Shown here one piece after another: positions 21,495 through 32,481 of a stretch of DNA of 64,000 nucleotides. Below the pieces are notes generated by a model that was not told the DNA's origin, did no database searches, and saw only the letters and a program-made list of their open reading frames with translations. A program made the translations under genes and the position numbers. The stretch is from positions 620,001 through 684,000 of the forward strand of contig JASFAU010000018.1 of NCBI GenBank assembly GCA_039704465.1, in the 5' to 3' direction. The stretch is from Plasmodiophora brassicae (taxonomy: Eukaryota > Endomyxa > Phytomyxea > Plasmodiophorida > Plasmodiophoridae). Numbering within the stretch: position 1 is the stretch's first letter; the number at the start of each line of letters is the position of its first letter.

Positions 21495-22612
21495 ATGAGT
21501 CGGGCGGTCAAGTTGAACAATGGGGCGTCGCTGCCGACGGTCGGGCTGGGCACGTGGCAGTCGAAGGAGGGCGAGGTCCGCAACGCGATCAAGGCCGCCA
21601 TTGCCGCCGGCTATCGCCACATCGATTGCGCGTCGAACTACATGAACGAACACGAGATCGGCGATGCGCTTGCTGAGGTCGTCTGCCCGCCTCCTGTGAC
21701 CTGTGACGTTAACCTGCTGTTTCCAGATATTCGCAGACGGTCACGTTAAACGTTCTGACGTGTTCATCACCAGCAAGCTCAACAACCCGTTAGCGACCAC
21801 CGATATCTCCACTAGCAGACCGCGTCTCATTCCTGCACAGATATCACCGCCCGGAGCACGTCAGGCCCCATCTGCTGAAAACGTTGAAGGACCTCAAGGT
21901 CCAGCAGTTGGATCTCTGGCTGATGCATTGGCCGGTCGCGTTCAAGTACATCCCGCTCGACATGAACAAGGTCGGGCGAGCGGCGTACGCCAGTGATCCC
22001 GATGACAGCGGCAACGGCGCCAATATCGACCGTGGCGTTTCGATCCGGGACACGTGGACGGCCATGGAGAAATGTGTCGAGGAGGGGCTGGTCAAGGCCA
22101 TCGGCGTGTCCAACTTCACGTGCGCCCTCCTGCATGACCTGCTGACGTATGCCAAGGTCAAGCCCGCCGTTAATCAAGTGGAATCGCACCCCTACTGCCA
22201 GCAACGCGCCCTGTTGGCGTACCAGCAGCGCCTTGGCATTGCGTTCGAGGCGTACTCCCCGCTTGGCTCCGGCGGTTTCGCAGGCAAGAATGAGCCACGC
22301 CTTCTGGATGACCCCGTACTGCACAGGCTGGCTAAGAAATACCACGTCGATGCGGCCAAGATTGCTCTGCGCTGGGCCGTGCAACGTGGAACCGTTGTCC
22401 TGCCCAAGAGCGTTCACGAAGAGCGCATTGCCAGCAACGTTGACGTCTACGACTTCCAGATTGAGGGTTTGTCCACCGTTGGGCATCCACTGACCTACGT
22501 GTCTGACGTTACGGGATCAGATGACGACATGCGTCTAATCGCCACGTTGGACAAGAACCACCATTACCTGCGTCCGAACGATTGGTACGGGATCCCGTTG
22601 TTCACGCCCTGA
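21495..22612 (+). CDS. Aldo-keto reductase
   Basis: NAD(P)H-dependent reductase of sugar aldehydes or other carbonyls, with a TIM barrel. Four exons join in phase; the second intron is recognised because it creates KLNNPYHRPEHVRPHLLKTL, and the last (from GAG-G to GATGACGAC) gives DFQIEDDDMRLIATLDKN. The N-terminus NNGASLPTVGLGTWQSK is typical. The catalytic tetrad is present: Asp and Tyr in GYRHIDCASNYMNE, Lys in FITSKLNN, His in LMHWPVAF. VSNF, NQVESHPYCQQ and LPKSVHEERIASN (cofactor phosphate and adenine site) are also present. It ends YGIPLFTP, 63 bp from the convergent MscL stop. The substrate is not predictable. Confidence 0.93.
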
Positions 22613-22675
22613 GGCCAACAGCGCACTGCCAAGATACACACACGCTCGTCACCGCATGTTGCACAGTGTATGCGA

Positions 22676-23284
22676 TCACTTGGTCTTCTTCGGCTCCTCC
22701 AACGCCGACGTACAGTGCGGGCAACGCTTCGCCTTCCTCGAGATCTCGACGTCGCAGAACGGGCACATGCGCGCCACCTGCCGAATGCTTTCCCTGCGCT
22801 TGCGGTCGACCGTCATCGCCGCCGTGTAGATCTTGATCATGGAGAAGACGCACAGCGAGATGATCAGGAACGAGATGACGCTTTGGACGAAGGCGCCCCA
22901 GTTCAGCGTGATGGCACCCGCGTCGCTGGCCGCTGCCAACGTGCTAAACGTACAGGTGCCCGCTTTGGGGCAACGCAGCACCGAGAATTGCTCCTTCAGG
23001 CCCGACGACGGCAACGCCAGGCTGACGACCGGCGTGATGACATCGCTGACTAGGCTGGCCACAATCGCGCCGAATGCGCCTGTAGGACGCGGTCGTCACG
23101 TTAATCGTTTGCGTCGGGCGTTGCAATGCCGAACGGTTGCCCCCCGACCTCCCATGATGGTGCCGACAGCCAAGTCGACAACGTTGCCGCGGGCGATGAA
23201 GTCCTTGAACTCGGACGCCAGCGTGTCAGCCTTCTCGATGAAGCCATCCACGTCGACATCGCCTTGGAGGAACGGTTTCACCAT
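22676..23284 (-). CDS. MscL-type mechanosensitive channel with C-terminal zinc ribbon
   Basis: A large-conductance mechanosensitive channel homologue, a family best known from bacteria. Two exons: the first ends FKDFIARGNVVDLAVGTIMG, the MscL pore-helix signature, and after the intron continues GAFGAIVASLVSDVITPVVS. The second transmembrane helix is WGAFVQSVISFLIISLCVFS. The C-terminus carries CPFCDVEISRKAKRCPHCTS, a four-Cys ribbon also found on some actinobacterial and protist MscL proteins. The ATG at 23284 gives MVKPFLQGDVDVDGF; an upstream exon with a targeting signal is possible. It has an intron and native base composition, so it is a resident gene, not contamination. Confidence 0.92.
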
Positions 23285-23437
23285 GCTGATGACTTGTGCT
23301 CTTGCGAACTGAAACGCCAATGACGATGTGCAACGCTAGGGGCGCAGAGGCACGACGGCGGCAACAAGGCCCAGGTTCCGACGGAACGTGAGTCACGTTT
23401 CGTATTATTACTCTAATCGTTTACTTCTAGCCCCCGT

Positions 23438-24409
23438 TTAGATTGTCCTGAACCGGAATATGCTGGACCCATCCAGTTCGTTGATCAGCGCCCGGTCGCA
23501 GGCCGTCATCACCTGCCCGTGGTCGTGGTCGGCATCGTCCGCCATGGACTCCCTGCGACCCGCCACATGAACTCGTAATCCCTCCGTCCGCCACAGCACG
23601 GCAAGATACATACCCGATGATGCCTTGCACGACGCTGTGCACACTGGATCGTCTCGTGGTTGGCTTCCAGATTGGCTCTGCCGGTCGCCGGTCGCCCGCC
23701 GACCACGTCGACGACTGCCGCATACGTTTCCGTTCGCCCTCGGACGGTTCCAGCAATCGGGCCTGCATCGTGCTGTCGATCCGGGGCGGCGTTGCCGTCC
23801 TGTCGGGCAGCGCGACCGGCGTCCCCGACTGAAACATCGGGGAGCCCTTCGTCTGACGCGACTTGATCGACACCTGCAGGCGACTGTTCGTTCGCGAATC
23901 GCGCAGCAGGTGCCGCGCCGTAGACCAGGTCTGAGCGATGCGAGCGCCCGTCAGCGAAGGGTTCGCCCATTCGGAAGGCGCTGTCGGCTCACGCGAGACG
24001 TCAGGAACTGCGACGCGTCGATCGTCACGGAGCCGATCACCGCCTTGCCTTCGGTCAACGTGACGAACATGGTGGCTTTGCCTAACAGAACGGGCGCCGT
24101 CAGACAGTGTTCCGTACACGGCAGGGCAAGGATGCGGCCGGGGGGTGCACCTGGACGGAACGTTGCCTTGTCGATGGGGATGGCGATCTTCGGCACAGTG
24201 AAGGTCTCGTTCCAGGTGGCCGACTGTCGGCGATCGACACGGGCCTTCCGGGTGTGGCCCTTGAAGTTCGCCAGCGACCACTGGGCGATGAGGTCGGCAC
24301 CCTCGAACGGGTAGTGCTCGACGCGCTCGATCCGAATCTGAATCTCGAAGCACTGCGAGCGTTTCCGGCGCCACAGCCGGGCCAGGAACGCGCCCATCCC
24401 TGTCAGCAT
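23438..24409 (-). CDS. NT-C2 domain protein
   Basis: Three exons from the ATG at 24409. The N-terminus forms an NT-type C2 domain: FEIQIRIERVEHYPFEGADL, then GHTRKARVDRRQSATWNETF, and after a phase-0 junction TWSTARHLLRDSRTNSRLQV with SIKS, the usual end of this domain (LL-x-SR-x-NS-x-LQV). Such domains open EHBP1, EEIG1/FAM102 and plant PMI1-type proteins and tether to membranes. The rest is a disordered linker (QTKGSPMFQSGTPVALPDRT) and a short acidic tail exon (ESMADDADHDHGQVMTACDR) ending at a TAA at 23438. No CH domain or other partner is present, so it is closer to short EEIG1-like proteins. Confidence 0.75.
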
Positions 24410-26531
24410 CGCGCCCTAGTGTGCCGCTCAACGCATGCGATGGGTCCCTGGGCGTGGACCGGCCGCTGTTTGTATGGAAGTCGGCGAGGACACCGCCTCG
24501 AGCGTAGTACTGTTCTGCTAGTAGTACAGCGCTCCGCGACCTGTGTGCCGAGCAGCCCCTGCCACCTACCCGACTGCACCGCGCCTGTGCCTGGCCTGAG
24601 ATATTTTCCTATCAACCAGCAACATGGTCAGCTCGTATATCGGCACATGAGCCACCGGCAGACGGCAGGCCTTGGTCGACATTGTTCCAGCGGAGATACC
24701 CGACCCATGGCGGTATTCAACGAAGCCGATCCAGAGTTGGCGACACGTATATGGCACCCGTCGTCCGTTCTGTCCAGGTACCGAGTTGTCACGCCGCACT
24801 GCTGGACGACCTTGCAGGGCGGGCAGGCGCCGCTTGCCAGGCAGACAGGGAGCCCGGCGACGCCCTTGGTTGGTCGGCCCGCCATCGAGTCATGGTGCAG
24901 GACAGGGAGCGGCTCTCGCCCCACAAGCATAGTTCCGTCCTGCAAGACAAGGCGCTGGCGGGCACGCTCTGTTCGAGCGTGATCTCCGTCGTCAAACACC
25001 CAGAGAGACTATATCACCTGCACGGAAACTGGCATCGCGACAACGTTGTTAGGCACGGTCTCATGGACGGCCTGCCACATTAATCCTCCAGTCCTGGTTT
25101 ACAGCCATTTCCTGTACAAGAAAATATACATCGAAAAGCAATAGAGCCGACGGGGGAGGCGCATATATGTACTGAGGTAGAATCGAGGACGAACTTGATC
25201 GTACGGTTCGTCGCTTGCATGCAGATGATACCATCGGTCCACCAGGATGACACACATCGAACCAGCTTCAAGTGCCAAACGGCGGGACCAGTTCAGATCA
25301 AGCAGGACAGGACGGTGGATGTTCCCTATGTACAGTCCAACGCCTTCGCACTCGACGACGAATTGGGAGTTACAAGACTTGTACGACCTGTCGGCGTCTT
25401 TGGTTCTAAACTAGACATTGCCTGCGCGATCCAGTCAATGACCTGATCATTTCATACGTGGGCATGCGTTATAAAATATCGATATCAATCCGGGAACTGG
25501 CGGAAAGGCACTCTGGAAGACACAAAGCGCCTAACGTCGACTTGTGAAATTCCGAGAAGGCGTCAAAGTGGTTCATCCATCGCCGAACAGGAGCTGGTTA
25601 TCGTTCCTTAGTGTCAACAGATCGTGAAAGTCACCCCGGATAAACGTCGCTTCCTGGACGAGCTGAATGCACAAGGCAATGGCGGGTCGTCTGCGAAATG
25701 GTTGCTTGGAGGGCATCCTTGATGAAGTTGATAAAGCGCTCAATGAGCCAGACCCAGATGAACCCGATCAACTGACCCCCCACCGTTTGATGATATCCGA
25801 CAGATGGACCTATGAGTGCATACACGCCTGATCAGGTCATAAATTCGACACTGGTACCGATCAAACGTACCGAGATCGGCATTACCGAGCATGGCATGAC
25901 CGACGCAAGTGTGCAACAGCGTCCAGACAGTAGGTGAACGCACGATCCAAATCACTCCCGATGAACGCCTTTGACAGCATTGTCGAAAGTGCATCCAGAA
26001 AATGGGAAACTGCAATCCAGAACGAAGCCAGAGGAGAGTGCGACTTCGAACAAGGATTCTCTGCATTGCGACAACGTTGGTACTCCAGTGCGTGTTCAAA
26101 GACGAAGTTCCTGGATGAATCGGTATCAGAAGCTCGTATCGCGTGAGCATCAGGCGTACAACCAGATGGACGGCTCACGGAACTCGACTAGGTATCACGA
26201 CACAGACAATGACGAGAACACACCACGTATTCCGAAAGCGGACGGTCAAGTGGCTTGCACTGAAATTGCCCCATGGCCGGCGATCTCATAGTATACCACC
26301 CGTGTAACCGACTGATGGCAGGTCCGCTTTGTACATCGCCATAGGTGCTCGCCTGCGACTCTGTTGAGGCCGTCATCACGGCCGCGCCCGACGCGTTCTT
26401 TCGTCTCATCATCGCCATCCAGATTTGAACAGAAATCTGAGTGGTTCAGCAGATGCCATTTGGTTTGGACGGAGCCGGATGTGAGCTCCGCGGTCATTCC
26501 AATGGTGCCGACCCGACACGGGAAGGCGACG
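24410..26531. other. Gene-poor region; possible decayed exons on the minus strand
   Basis: No gene here can be supported with confidence. On the minus strand, 25930-26090 reads ASFWIAVSHFLDALSTMLSK and 25650-25810 reads VGGQLIGFIWVWLIERFINF. These hydrophobic stretches could be exons of a membrane protein, but I could not join them in phase. The rest looks non-coding. Confidence 0.3.
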
Positions 26532-27790
26532 ATGATACGAAAGGACGCGCTGGCTGCGGACGTGACGACGGCGTCAGCAGAGAAGGGGGCGGGCGATCAT
26601 CCCGTTGAGGAACGTGCTCCGGCCAAGCGGATCGTGGCAACCAACGAAGTCGCGTCGGTGCGGCTGAAATGAACTGTGTTTATTTCCCCGATCCGGTAGC
26701 CGAGCAAACGCCGGGCGGACGATATCAGGAACATTCCCGGGAACCTGGAACGTTCCGTGCTAAAAATACGGAGGTTGGCATCTAACGCCCCCTCAGTCTA
26801 GCCGTCGTAGAGGGCTTGTCCTGCCCGGCGGGACCCTGATGGAGTGGTGGGGTGTCGACGGCCATGGCAGCCGTGGACGGGGTGGGTGTGCCCGTGATGG
26901 GGCGTACCGTCTTGGTGGAAGAATCGAGGCCCATAACCTCTTGGCAACCAACGAAGTCGCGTCAGTGCGGTTGAAATGAACTGTGTTTATTTCCCCGATC
27001 CGGTAGCCGAGCAAACGCCGGGCGGACGACATCAGGAACATTCCCGGGAACCTGGAACGTTCCGTGTTAAACAGCGGAAGCCCGTGTGTGCCCCGCCCCG
27101 CGCTGCCTGTCGCGACCCTCGCGGGCGTAAGAAATCGCAGTTCTCTCGAACCGAATCGGAAAACGACGATGAACAAGAATCAGACGAGCTGGCGGCGACG
27201 ACGACAGCAGCAACAGCGACGACAATGACGACGTCGGTAGTGCAGACTCTCGTATCCCAATGAGCTGTTTCGTCCCATCTTCGGCGTCGGCCATGCCACG
27301 TCCTCACCGTAGAGCTAAATCCGTTCAGGCCCCTGTTTCCAGGACAGCAGGCAGCAGCAATTGAGGTCGGACGCGAGACGGTAGAGCCCCGCTCTACACG
27401 TCGTCGACGACGCCGATAACGACGATGGACACGACAGCAGAGACGATGACGTAAGTCATGGCGGGACGTACGCAGACGACGAAGAGGAAGGCGAAACCCT
27501 CACAGTGTATGTGTGCGCTGCCTGTTCGAGAATGCTGTTGCTGACCGATCCGTCCCAGAAATCCGCGTCGTCCCTTCGTGCGCCAAGTCATGGTCGTCCC
27601 AAATCGTTTGGTGCCGTACATGGGCACTGGTGGCCATCGCGCGCGCCAGTGCCAACAACGGAGGACGTCCATCTTTTTGCAGACTACCAGTACTTTAACA
27701 CATGCCAGACATATGCATTATGCCACAGACCGCAAATGCCTCGACGGTTTGAGACACAAGAACGTGAAGTACATCAACCAAAGGGGTTAA
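26532..27790 (+). pseudogene. Disrupted copy of the acidic zinc-binding-type gene
   Basis: An ATG at 26532 opens MIRKDALAADVTTASAEKGA, leading to GDHPVEERAPAKR. At 26630 the frame is broken by a 442-bp insertion and resumes after 27077 as KPVCAPPRAACRDPRGRKKS. Later DNA (27394-27790) matches the opposite-strand copy at 28182-28670 over the acidic tract, the motif EEEGETLT followed by VCAACSR, and a further 250 bp (ADRSVPEIRVVPSCAK). Frames no longer agree along its length, so it is a pseudogene. The product, in the other copy, is a highly acidic protein with a CxxC motif. Confidence 0.6.
26631..27072 (+). mobile_element. Short LTR-like insertion element with 5-bp target duplication
   Basis: Two direct repeats of about 130 bp (26635-26764 and 26942-27071, about five differences) flank a 177-bp interior with no coding capacity. 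The whole unit sits between AGCGG at 26626-26630 and AGCGG at 27073-27077. The intact homologous locus on the other strand (near 28580) reads straight through one AGCGG, which shows insertion with 5-bp target-site duplication. Size and structure match terminal-repeat retrotransposons in miniature (TRIM). The repeats do not end in a clean TG...CA, and I see no convincing primer-binding site. Confidence 0.75.
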
Positions 27791-28181
27791 ACATTGCGGT
27801 ATGCTGGAGCTTCCTTTTCTCATTTGCTAGCATGTTCTTAATCGCTAACATAATTTCCGAAAATTAGGAATATTCAGCACGCCCCTGATTGGCGTCATAC
27901 AGTTGTAGGTCGATTCAACCGGCCAGCATTCCGCAACGTTAAACGGAACCCCGTCAGATACTAGGTATTCGCATACCTTTTCGTTGATTCGCCTCACGTC
28001 CTTCTTTTTCAACCCGTCAAGGCATTTGCGGTCGGTGGCATAATGTCTGCCATGTGTAAATACTGGTAGTCTGCAAAAGATGGACGGGCTTACGCATCAA
28101 ACAGCGACTTGATGTGAGCGACCAGAGCCTTCCGTTGTTGGCACTGGTGTGCGCGATGGCCGCCAGTGCCCAGGTACGGCA

Positions 28182-28670
28182 CTAAAAGATCTGGAACGCC
28201 GATGACTTTCTGGCGCACGAAGGGACGACGTGGATTTCTGCGACGGATCGGTCAGCAACATTTGGCATTCTCAAACATGCAGTGCACACAAACTCTGTGA
28301 GGGTTTCGCCTTCCTCTTCGTCGTCTACGTCCCCGCCATGACTTTCGTCATCGTCTCCGCTGTCCTGTCCGTGTTCGTGATCGGAGTCGTCGATGTCGTC
28401 ATCATCGTCGCTGTGGCTGCTGTGATCGTCGCTGTCGCTGCTGTCGTCGTCGCTTTCGCTGCTGTTGTCGTCGCTGTCGCCGCCGCGTTCGTCGCCGCCG
28501 TCGTCGTTGCCGGAGAACCGCGATCTCTTACGACCCCGCGACTGTCGCGACACGCAGCGCGGGCCGGGCTTCCGCTTGGCCGGAACACGTTCCTCGACTT
28601 GATGATCGCCCGCCACGGGTGTAACGCGCCGCCATTCGCCCAGGCGGCCGCGCGCAGCAGCATAAGACAT
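28182..28670 (-). CDS. Acidic protein with CxxC motif (intact copy of inverted duplication)
   Basis: The ATG at 28670 starts MSYAAARGRLGEWRRVTPVA. A basic stretch follows (GPRCVSRQSRGRKRSRFSGN), then about 70 residues of Asp/Ser/Glu (for example DDSSDSDDHSSHSDDDDDID) and EEEGETLTEFVCTACLRM. Homology with the plus-strand copy continues past the stop at 28182 to about 28010, so the gene may have further exons (ADRSVAEIHVVPSCARK region onward). An acidic tract next to a basic one suggests a chromatin or nucleolar role, but that is only a composition argument. I do not recognise the family. Confidence 0.5.
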   Translation of the reverse strand: MSYAAARGRLGEWRRVTPVAGDHQVEERVPAKRKPGPRCVSRQSRGRKRSRFSGNDDGGDERGGDSDDNSSESDDDSSDSDDHSSHSDDDDDIDDSDHEHGQDSGDDDESHGGDVDDEEEGETLTEFVCTACLRMPNVADRSVAEIHVVPSCARKSSAFQIF

Positions 28671-28862
28671 CAAGCATAGGCAACCAAAGGTCAGGCGTGC
28701 CGCGTACGTACACTGTCACCGTAGTGTATCTCACACACCGCTGATCATCTTATGCTGCAGTTATCTGGTTTAGCGTACCTATGCGCCGATGGAAAATATC
28801 CACATATACATGAGGCGTCCCTACTCACGTCATATCTTGCTGGCGTTTGGCAGATATTTGTA

Positions 28863-31223
28863 ATGGGCCTTACGAGTGCGTTGGCGTTCGCAGCAGCGGC
28901 AGCAGCAGCGCTGTCTTGGGTGGCAGATGTTGAAGCAACGTGGACCAGTCCACAAATCGGCATGGGTTGGCAGGTACATGGCATGTCTACATTCGTCACG
29001 ATCAGCGCCGGTTTATATTCGACTCGTTGCTTTAGTGGGAGCTGTTCTTCAATACTATTCCGAACGTGGCGACACCCAATGTTCCCGTATGGGACATAGA
29101 TCCGGAGCGACTCGTTCCTAGTGACATTCCCGTGATGATGAACGCTCTTCGCGCCCTCAACCGGTACATCATCTGCTACGTCAACGGTATACCTCGCATG
29201 TTATTGAGCTCATGGTCCATGTTGTGACATGGCCGACGTAGTGGGAGCATTGGACCCTGGTGCGGTCGATTGGAATGCGTTTACAGCCGTTACGCCTACG
29301 ATCATTGACACCGTTTCCTTGGTTTGGGATTTCCAATATCTGCTGGACATTCGCCGGAATGAGACACGAGCGCTGATCAAGGCCCGGTTCCAGCGCATGG
29401 CCTCGTACGGGTGCCATGGCATCCAAACCGACAACCTCGACGTCTATTCGCTCGCGAACAAATTTGGACTAACTGTTGACAACGCTGTCGACTACATGAA
29501 ATGGATTTCAGCAACGGTGCACAGCCTGGGCATGGCTGTTGGTCTGAAGGACTGTGGCAACCTGGTCACGCCGCGCAACCTGGTCCCCGTGTTCGACTTC
29601 GCCGTCGTCGACTCCTGTGCCGATTTCACTGGCATGTGTGCGGAATTCACACCGTTTATTCAGGCGGGCAAGCCCGTATTCGCAGCCGAGTACACTGATG
29701 CCGGGTCGGCCGGGTGCCCAGTCGTTTCGTCACCAGCGTCTGCGTGTGCGACCACGAACGCGCAGAATTTCGAAGGCATTCTCAAGTCGTGCGACCTCGG
29801 CCCAGAATGGCAGGGCTGTCAAGCGTACGACAGCAACGGGTACCGAGCCACTCTGCTCGGTCCTGCAGTGACGCCATCTCCCACACCACTGCCAACACCC
29901 GCGAGCTCTCCAGCACCACCCGGATCATCAGCAAATTCGCCGACGCCGCGTCCGACACCAACGTCAGCACTTACGAATTCCCCTGCACCGCGGCTGACAC
30001 CCATCCCAGCACCAGTCAATTTCCCATCACCACAGCCAACGCCGGCTCCAACACTAGTACCCTCTCCAACGCCTCGGCCGACACCTGTTCCTACACCAAC
30101 GACGTTACCAGCACCGATGCCAACACCTCAGCCGTCGACACCGGCTCCAACACCAGTACCCTCTCCAACGCCTCGGCCGACACCTGTTCCTACACCAACG
30201 ACGTTACCAGCACCGATGCCAACACCTCAGCCGTCGACACCGGCTCCAACACCAGTACCCTCTCCAACGCCTCGGCCGACACCTGTTCCTACACCAACGA
30301 CGTTACCAGCACCGATGCCAACACCTCAGCCGTCGACACCGGCTCCAACACCAGTACCCTCTCCAACGCCTCGGCCGACACCTGTTCCTACACCAACAAC
30401 GTTACCAGCGCCGATGCCAACACCTCAGCCGTCGACACCGGCTCCAACACCAGTACCCTCTCCAACGCCTCGGCCGACACCTGTTCCTACACCAACAACG
30501 TTACCAGCGCCGATGCCAACACCACAGCCGTCGACGCCGGCTCCAACACCAGTACCCTCTCCAACGCCACGGCCGACACCTGCTCCTACACCAACAACGT
30601 TACCAGCACCGATGCCAACACCACAGCCGTCGACGCCGGCTCCAACACCAGTACCCTCTCCAACGCCACGCCCAACACCAATTCCTACACCAGCAACGTT
30701 GCCAGCACCGATGCGAACGCCAACAAATTCACCAACGTCGGCTCCGGCAGCACCGACCCCGACGCCAACAAATTCACGTCTAACACCGCGTCCTGCAATA
30801 CCGACCCCAATGCCAGCAAATTCACCAACGCCGCGTCCGGCCCCAACCCCAGCACCGGCAAGCTATCTAGCATCACAGGCGACGCCCTCGCCGACGCCTG
30901 CTCGTCAGGGCCGAGGTCATGCACGAACAACGCCGTCTCCCCAGGGCATGTCATCACGCCTAGCGAGGTCGCGGCGCCCGCCAACAAAGGTGTCATCGTG
31001 GAGTCGTCGTTTCGCGTCGACGAACCGTGAGCAAGTGGCTGTGCAATCCAGTAGTTCGAGCAGCATGTTCTCATCCGGGACGTCGTCCGTCACCATGTTG
31101 AGTGGAGCGGCCTGTGCGATCGTCGTGTTCGGCGCCTTGCTTGCGTTACCGTTCTGGTTCCGACGCTACAACGCTCGTGCCAAGCAAACGTCGCGTAACG
31201 CGCCACAACGTGCGGCTGTCTGA
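28863..31223 (+). CDS. Secreted, membrane-anchored GH114-like glycosidase with mucin domain
   Basis: Three exons. [20 protein letters not shown] is a signal peptide. The catalytic domain matches glycoside hydrolase family 114 (endo-alpha-1,4-polygalactosaminidase fold): [96 protein letters not shown] and [13 protein letters not shown]. After about 250 residues comes a Pro/Thr-rich stalk with 33-residue tandem repeats, then a single transmembrane helix ([20 protein letters not shown]) and a short basic tail. The enzyme is therefore held outside the cell on an extended stalk and may trim galactosaminoglycan-type polymers of walls or biofilms. Introns are placed by the phase-1 junction YVN/VGALD. 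Confidence 0.88.
30045..30700 (+). repeat. 99-bp tandem repeat in the GH114 stalk
   Basis: About 6.5 units of 99 bp encode [20 protein letters not shown] followed by [13 protein letters not shown]. Copies are nearly identical, with a few synonymous changes, which indicates recent amplification. The +1 frame is also stop-free through the array. Confidence 0.95.
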
Positions 31224-32481
31224 GCGTATTCGCCATTCGCTGTGCATTTCTTCTCTTCGACCCAACCTACAATAAATTCCAATTTTGATCAAACAACGTC
31301 ACCGATTGGGTCTGCGAGTACCGTGACGCCACGCGATTTGAAGGGGAACAATGCATCGACCGCTGGGCGCCCGTTTTTCAGATAGCTGTCTGATGTTGGA
31401 GGCGTCTACCGCATGGACCCAATGTCAGAAGTATATACCCTGCTGCGGCAGTTTCCGCCGTCGAATTCTCTACGTCATTTCTTCCAGGCGTGCCGCTGAC
31501 ATCCGGTCGGCGCATTGCCAGGCCTTGTTCGATCGGCGTCGTACCCGAGAAGTGCACCTGCTTTCTGACCATATTGTCGGCGCCTTTCGTCGATGCTGAT
31601 TGGTATGTTTTCAGGCGTTTACGCTGTTCACGCTGTGTTTGGTGCGCAGGAGCCTCAGGAGGGACTCATGCAATATTTGCTGTATACGGCAAGCCAGTCG
31701 TCCACGGTGAGTCGGTGACCCAACTGTCCTCGGCGTTGCCCATATATACATCGGCAAGGTAAGCCGCCTCTGTCGGAGATTGTTCTCGCGGCTTTGCCGA
31801 GTGTGGTTAGAATTTCGATCTTCCCCGACCACCTGCTGTACCTGGTGCACCACGCAGCCACGGCATAGGTAGTCTGCTGTTCAACGCCAAGAATGCTGAC
31901 AATATCGACAGCGGTGATGGCACTATCGTTAGGAGTTGCAACGGGAGGCGTTCAGAATCCGTGGCATAACAATCCTGCTGACAACCCGTCAACCATTACG
32001 CTGCCGAAGGCGGAAGTTTTCTATGTTCCCGGATCAGTCCTGCTGCTGACTTCGTTGGAACGGCTACGAGGGCTGCGTCGCAGACGCTACAGTCCCTGGT
32101 CTAAGGATCGATAGTATATGTCTTCGAAACACAGGACGCCACGCTGCCATTGCTATGGACCATAAGGTCATTACTACGGAACATCATTCAATGTTTTATT
32201 TCGTGCTGCTTATCTAGTTTCACGCCGCCGTCGAGGCGTCCTTCACTTGAACCTGGTCTTCGGACGGCGACCACGGCCACGAAAACACCGGCACTTTCCG
32301 GACCCTGGATACACGTGACGTCACCAAGGCGGCGGGTCCAGCTTCCGCAGAACTTCCCCGACGTGGCCACTTCCCTAGGGGATCTGTAATCGCTCCAACT
32401 GATACCACCACTAGATCGCCGTACGTGCCGTTACGCTTGACCGAGCAGGCCCGGAGACGCTGTATACTTTCGCCGCTCACC
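31224..32481. other. Intergenic region with weak coding hints
   Basis: No gene can be supported over 1.26 kb. On the minus strand, 31490-31575 reads GADNMVRKQVHFSGTTPIEQ, faintly ankyrin-like, but flanking repeats are absent. It includes the RNA-ligase promoter. Confidence 0.35.

Noticed and set aside
23284..23320. Upstream in-frame residues of MscL (MAFQFARAQVIS)
   Set aside because: The codon read as Met there is not ATG; the first ATG is at 23284, though an upstream spliced exon remains possible.
29714..31030. Second 438-codon open frame over the GH114 stalk
   Set aside because: It is the +1 shadow of a stop-free 99-bp repeat; outside the array it has no signal or domain.
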